From contig JNEM01016168.1 in NCBI GenBank assembly GCA_000697335.1, positions 1 to 11,603 on the forward strand: DNA of 11,603 nucleotides. Reading direction: 5' to 3'. The stretch's first letter is position 1. Each line of letters opens with the position of its first letter. The notes under the pieces are model-generated. The model had not been told where the DNA came from, did not search any database, and saw only the letters and a program-made list of their open reading frames with translations. Below, piece by piece: positions 10,224-11,603 of the stretch. Made by a program: the position numbers and the translations under genes. The stretch is from Conidiobolus incongruus B7586 (Eukaryota > Entomophthoromycota > Entomophthoromycetes > Entomophthorales > Conidiobolaceae).

Positions 10224-10446
10224 TTATCACCAAAAACCTACAAATTTATAACTCACCTTAGGTAAAATTTAAGGGTTAATATTTTAACCAATTAATAGCT
10301 AAATATCATCATTTAATGTTATATATAACTAATAAATATAATAGATTTTAATTATTTAATTTAAGTTTATTTTATTAAATATTAATCAAGTTATTAGTAA
10401 AAATATAGGTGTTTTTGATTTTATGACTCACTTTTGTGGGTTAGTA
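10224..10446. repeat. Right terminal inverted repeat of the Tc1 element, with inner and outer direct repeats
   Basis: Reverse complement of 8874-9098. TTTATAACTCAC (10245-10256, inner) and TTTATGACTCAC (10420-10431, outer) are the minus-strand forms of the GTGAGT[T/C]ATAAA motif, 175 bp apart, almost the same spacing as on the left (177). The outer end at 10446 is followed by TA. The spacer between the motifs has diverged strongly but still shares blocks such as ATATTTAG...CTATTA and AAATATTAACCC with the left repeat. Confidence 0.85.
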
Positions 10447-10699
10447 TATATATAGTAATATGATTAGACTATTATTAATATAATATTAAATAATAATATT
10501 GGTTAATTTTTAAATATATAACTTTGATAATCTATATCAAATTATTTAACCAGAGTATAAATTAATTAAATATTAAAATATATATTATGTTTATTTTTTA
10601 TCTTTCCAACTGCTATTAATATCCTTTAAAGTTTTTATAATAGTTTTGTTAAATATTTTTTGCTTTTTAACAAATTATTTTAACTTATTTTTAAGTTAT

Positions 10700-10980
10700 T
10701 AGTGGAAAATTTTGTTAATCACTTATTTTACTAGTTTACTATTAAGGATTTGGTTATTTAATTTTATTTGAGAAATCATGAGAATTTAATATTAATATAA
10801 TAAAAGAATTTGTATTTCTCCAAAGATATATTAGATTGGCTTATCATATTTATTATAAAGTTTTTGGTTATTAATTCTAATAAATTTTGTTCAATTAATA
10901 TATTTTGAAGTTAATAAAGCCTAGTATATTATCCTAATGCTGGAAACTAGAATAATTGTATTAAGTTGGATTATTGGTAA
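10700..10980 (+). mobile_element. Probable fossil of a Ty3/Gypsy LTR retroelement (part of the integrase core)
   Basis: The plus-strand translation keeps residual similarity, in order along one frame, to the catalytic core region of Ty3/Gypsy (Metaviridae) integrases, including remnants of the segment leading to the conserved Tyr-His-Pro neighbourhood. It is heavily broken, with many interruptions, and clearly old. I could not identify its LTRs, primer-binding site, gag, protease or reverse transcriptase inside the window, so only this fragment is called. The match was recognised by eye and is weak, so chance similarity or another integrase family remains possible. Confidence 0.4.
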
Positions 10981-11080
10981 GTTATAGGATTAAAATATAG
11001 TTATGGAGTTTTATTGGGAGTCTTTGATAGAGACTTAGAGTTATAGCTAGGTAATTGGGTAGATTGATGAATGAATAGAC

Positions 11081-11104
11081 AGATAGATAGATAGATAGAT
11101 AGAT
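11081..11104. repeat. (AGAT)6 tetranucleotide microsatellite
   Basis: Six exact AGAT units in 24 bp, preceded by the imperfect ATGAATAGAC. It is the only tetranucleotide repeat in the window. Confidence 0.93.
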
Positions 11105-11168
11105 CCTTGTTGTATTTTCCTCTCTTTTCATATTGGGATGAAAATAGATCAATTTAAGGGAAAGTAAG

Positions 11169-11209
11169 ATAAAAGGTAAATTATGGGTAAACTGACATAA
11201 AAGGTAAAT
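11169..11209. repeat. 13-bp direct repeat ATAAAAGGTAAAT, two copies
   Basis: Exact copies at 11169-11181 and 11197-11209, 28 bp apart, with GGTAAA also echoed in between as GGGTAAA. Possibly a decayed minisatellite or part of an old repeat; no role can be assigned. Confidence 0.75.
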
Positions 11210-11603
11210 ATATATGGATTATTTGGATAGATATATAACACCTAGCTTAATTTTGATTTTAAAATATAAAATTAAGGTAACTCAAAGATTAATAATATAT
11301 ATAATCCTTTCTAACCAGGACTTAAAAAATCAACAATTATTATAAAATTTTTGATTAATTAATAGTAAAAAAATATATTGCAAATTTTTTCATTTTTGAC
11401 TTTTTAAATATATTATAAATTTTGAAAAAAATAAATATATAAAATATACAAAAAAATAAGTTTTTTCAAGTTATATATATATATATCAAATATAATTATT
11501 TCTGAATTAAAATATTTTTAGTTATAAATTTAAAATTAAATTTTAGTTTAATTAAATTAAATAATAATTATCAAAAGTTGATTATTTTAAAATTATTAAA
11601 AAT

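Larger units (their letters stand above)
8874..10446 (+). mobile_element. Tc1/mariner DNA transposon with IR/DR-type long inverted repeats, full length but inactive
   Basis: The element is 1573 bp, flanked by TA on both sides (8872-8873 and 10447-10448), the target-site duplication of the Tc1/mariner superfamily. The ends begin CACTAAC (left) and, read inwards on the minus strand, TACTAAC (right). Both inverted repeats are about 225 bp and still alignable along their length, although their middles have diverged. Between them lies one decayed DD34E transposase frame on the plus strand. Size, end sequence, long repeats with two internal binding-site-like repeats each, and the single transposase all match the IR/DR class of Tc1-like elements typified by Sleeping Beauty. 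There is no sign of another insertion inside it. The divergence between its two ends and the roughly 20 stops argue for an old insertion. Confidence 0.9.
10449..11603. other. AT-rich right flank of the transposon, decayed repeat DNA, no intact gene
   Basis: No open gene is present. It contains a probable retroelement fossil (10700-10980), a GATA-type microsatellite (11081-11104), a 13-bp direct repeat (11169-11209) and a TA run at 11472-11486. Some of it, roughly 10580-11330, is less monotonous than ordinary spacer and contains no CpG, consistent with old repeat sequence, but only the parts listed separately can be named. Confidence 0.55.

Noticed and set aside
8874-10446. A small transposon (about 9040-10285) nested inside an older MITE
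   Set aside because: The inner inverted repeats first looked like separate ends, but the sequence between inner and outer motifs is nearly equal in length on both sides and still partly alignable, no TA duplication pattern separates the two, and inner and outer motifs resemble each other. One IR/DR element explains all of this more simply.

Overview
The window looks like nuclear DNA from a eukaryote, most likely a fungus with an extremely AT-rich genome (an early-diverging lineage such as Mucoromycota/Glomeromycotina or Zoopagomycota fits; the species cannot be fixed from this sequence). The reasons are long gene-poor spacers of mostly A and T, a short 53-nt GT-AG intron, a nuclear-type mitochondrial PPR protein, a secreted-then-anchored kelch protein of a kind common in such fungi, and a decayed Tc1-type transposon. 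Both host genes read with the standard genetic code. No bacterial operons, ribosome binding sites or CRISPR arrays are present.

Layout. Positions 1-2378 are AT-rich spacer without a recognisable gene. A two-exon PPR gene occupies 2379-4384 (650 aa after splicing). Its first exon and the first 79 codons of exon 2 lie upstream of the first ATG of the long open frame and are recovered only by splicing. Positions 4385-6844 are spacer with TA microsatellites and two short perfect palindromes. A single-exon gene at 6845-8491 encodes a 548-aa type I membrane protein: signal peptide, kelch beta-propeller ectodomain, one membrane helix and a polar tail. Its start is the ATG at 6845, not the upstream in-frame TTG.

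The right third (8492-11603) is a repeat graveyard. A complete-length but dead Tc1/mariner element lies at 8874-10446, flanked by TA on both sides. Its terminal inverted repeats are about 225 bp long, and each carries two copies of the same short motif about 176 bp apart, which is the IR/DR architecture known from Sleeping Beauty-like elements. Its DD34E transposase reading frame can be followed almost end to end on the plus strand, but about 20 stops interrupt it and two of the three catalytic acids are replaced, mostly by C-to-T type changes in CpA context. Near 10700-10980 there is a probable, heavily broken fossil of a Ty3/Gypsy integrase. No CpG dinucleotide occurs anywhere from 8348 to 11603, whereas CpG persists in the genes and in the other spacers. 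This points to methylation- or RIP-like decay of the repeat block.

The two host genes are about 2.5 kb apart on the same strand and show no sign of a shared pathway: one product is expected in mitochondria, the other at the cell surface. I found no convincing new multi-gene system. The parts most worth a second look are the IR/DR transposon with its mutation signature, the CpG-free block, the corrected gene models and the GC gradient inside the PPR gene.
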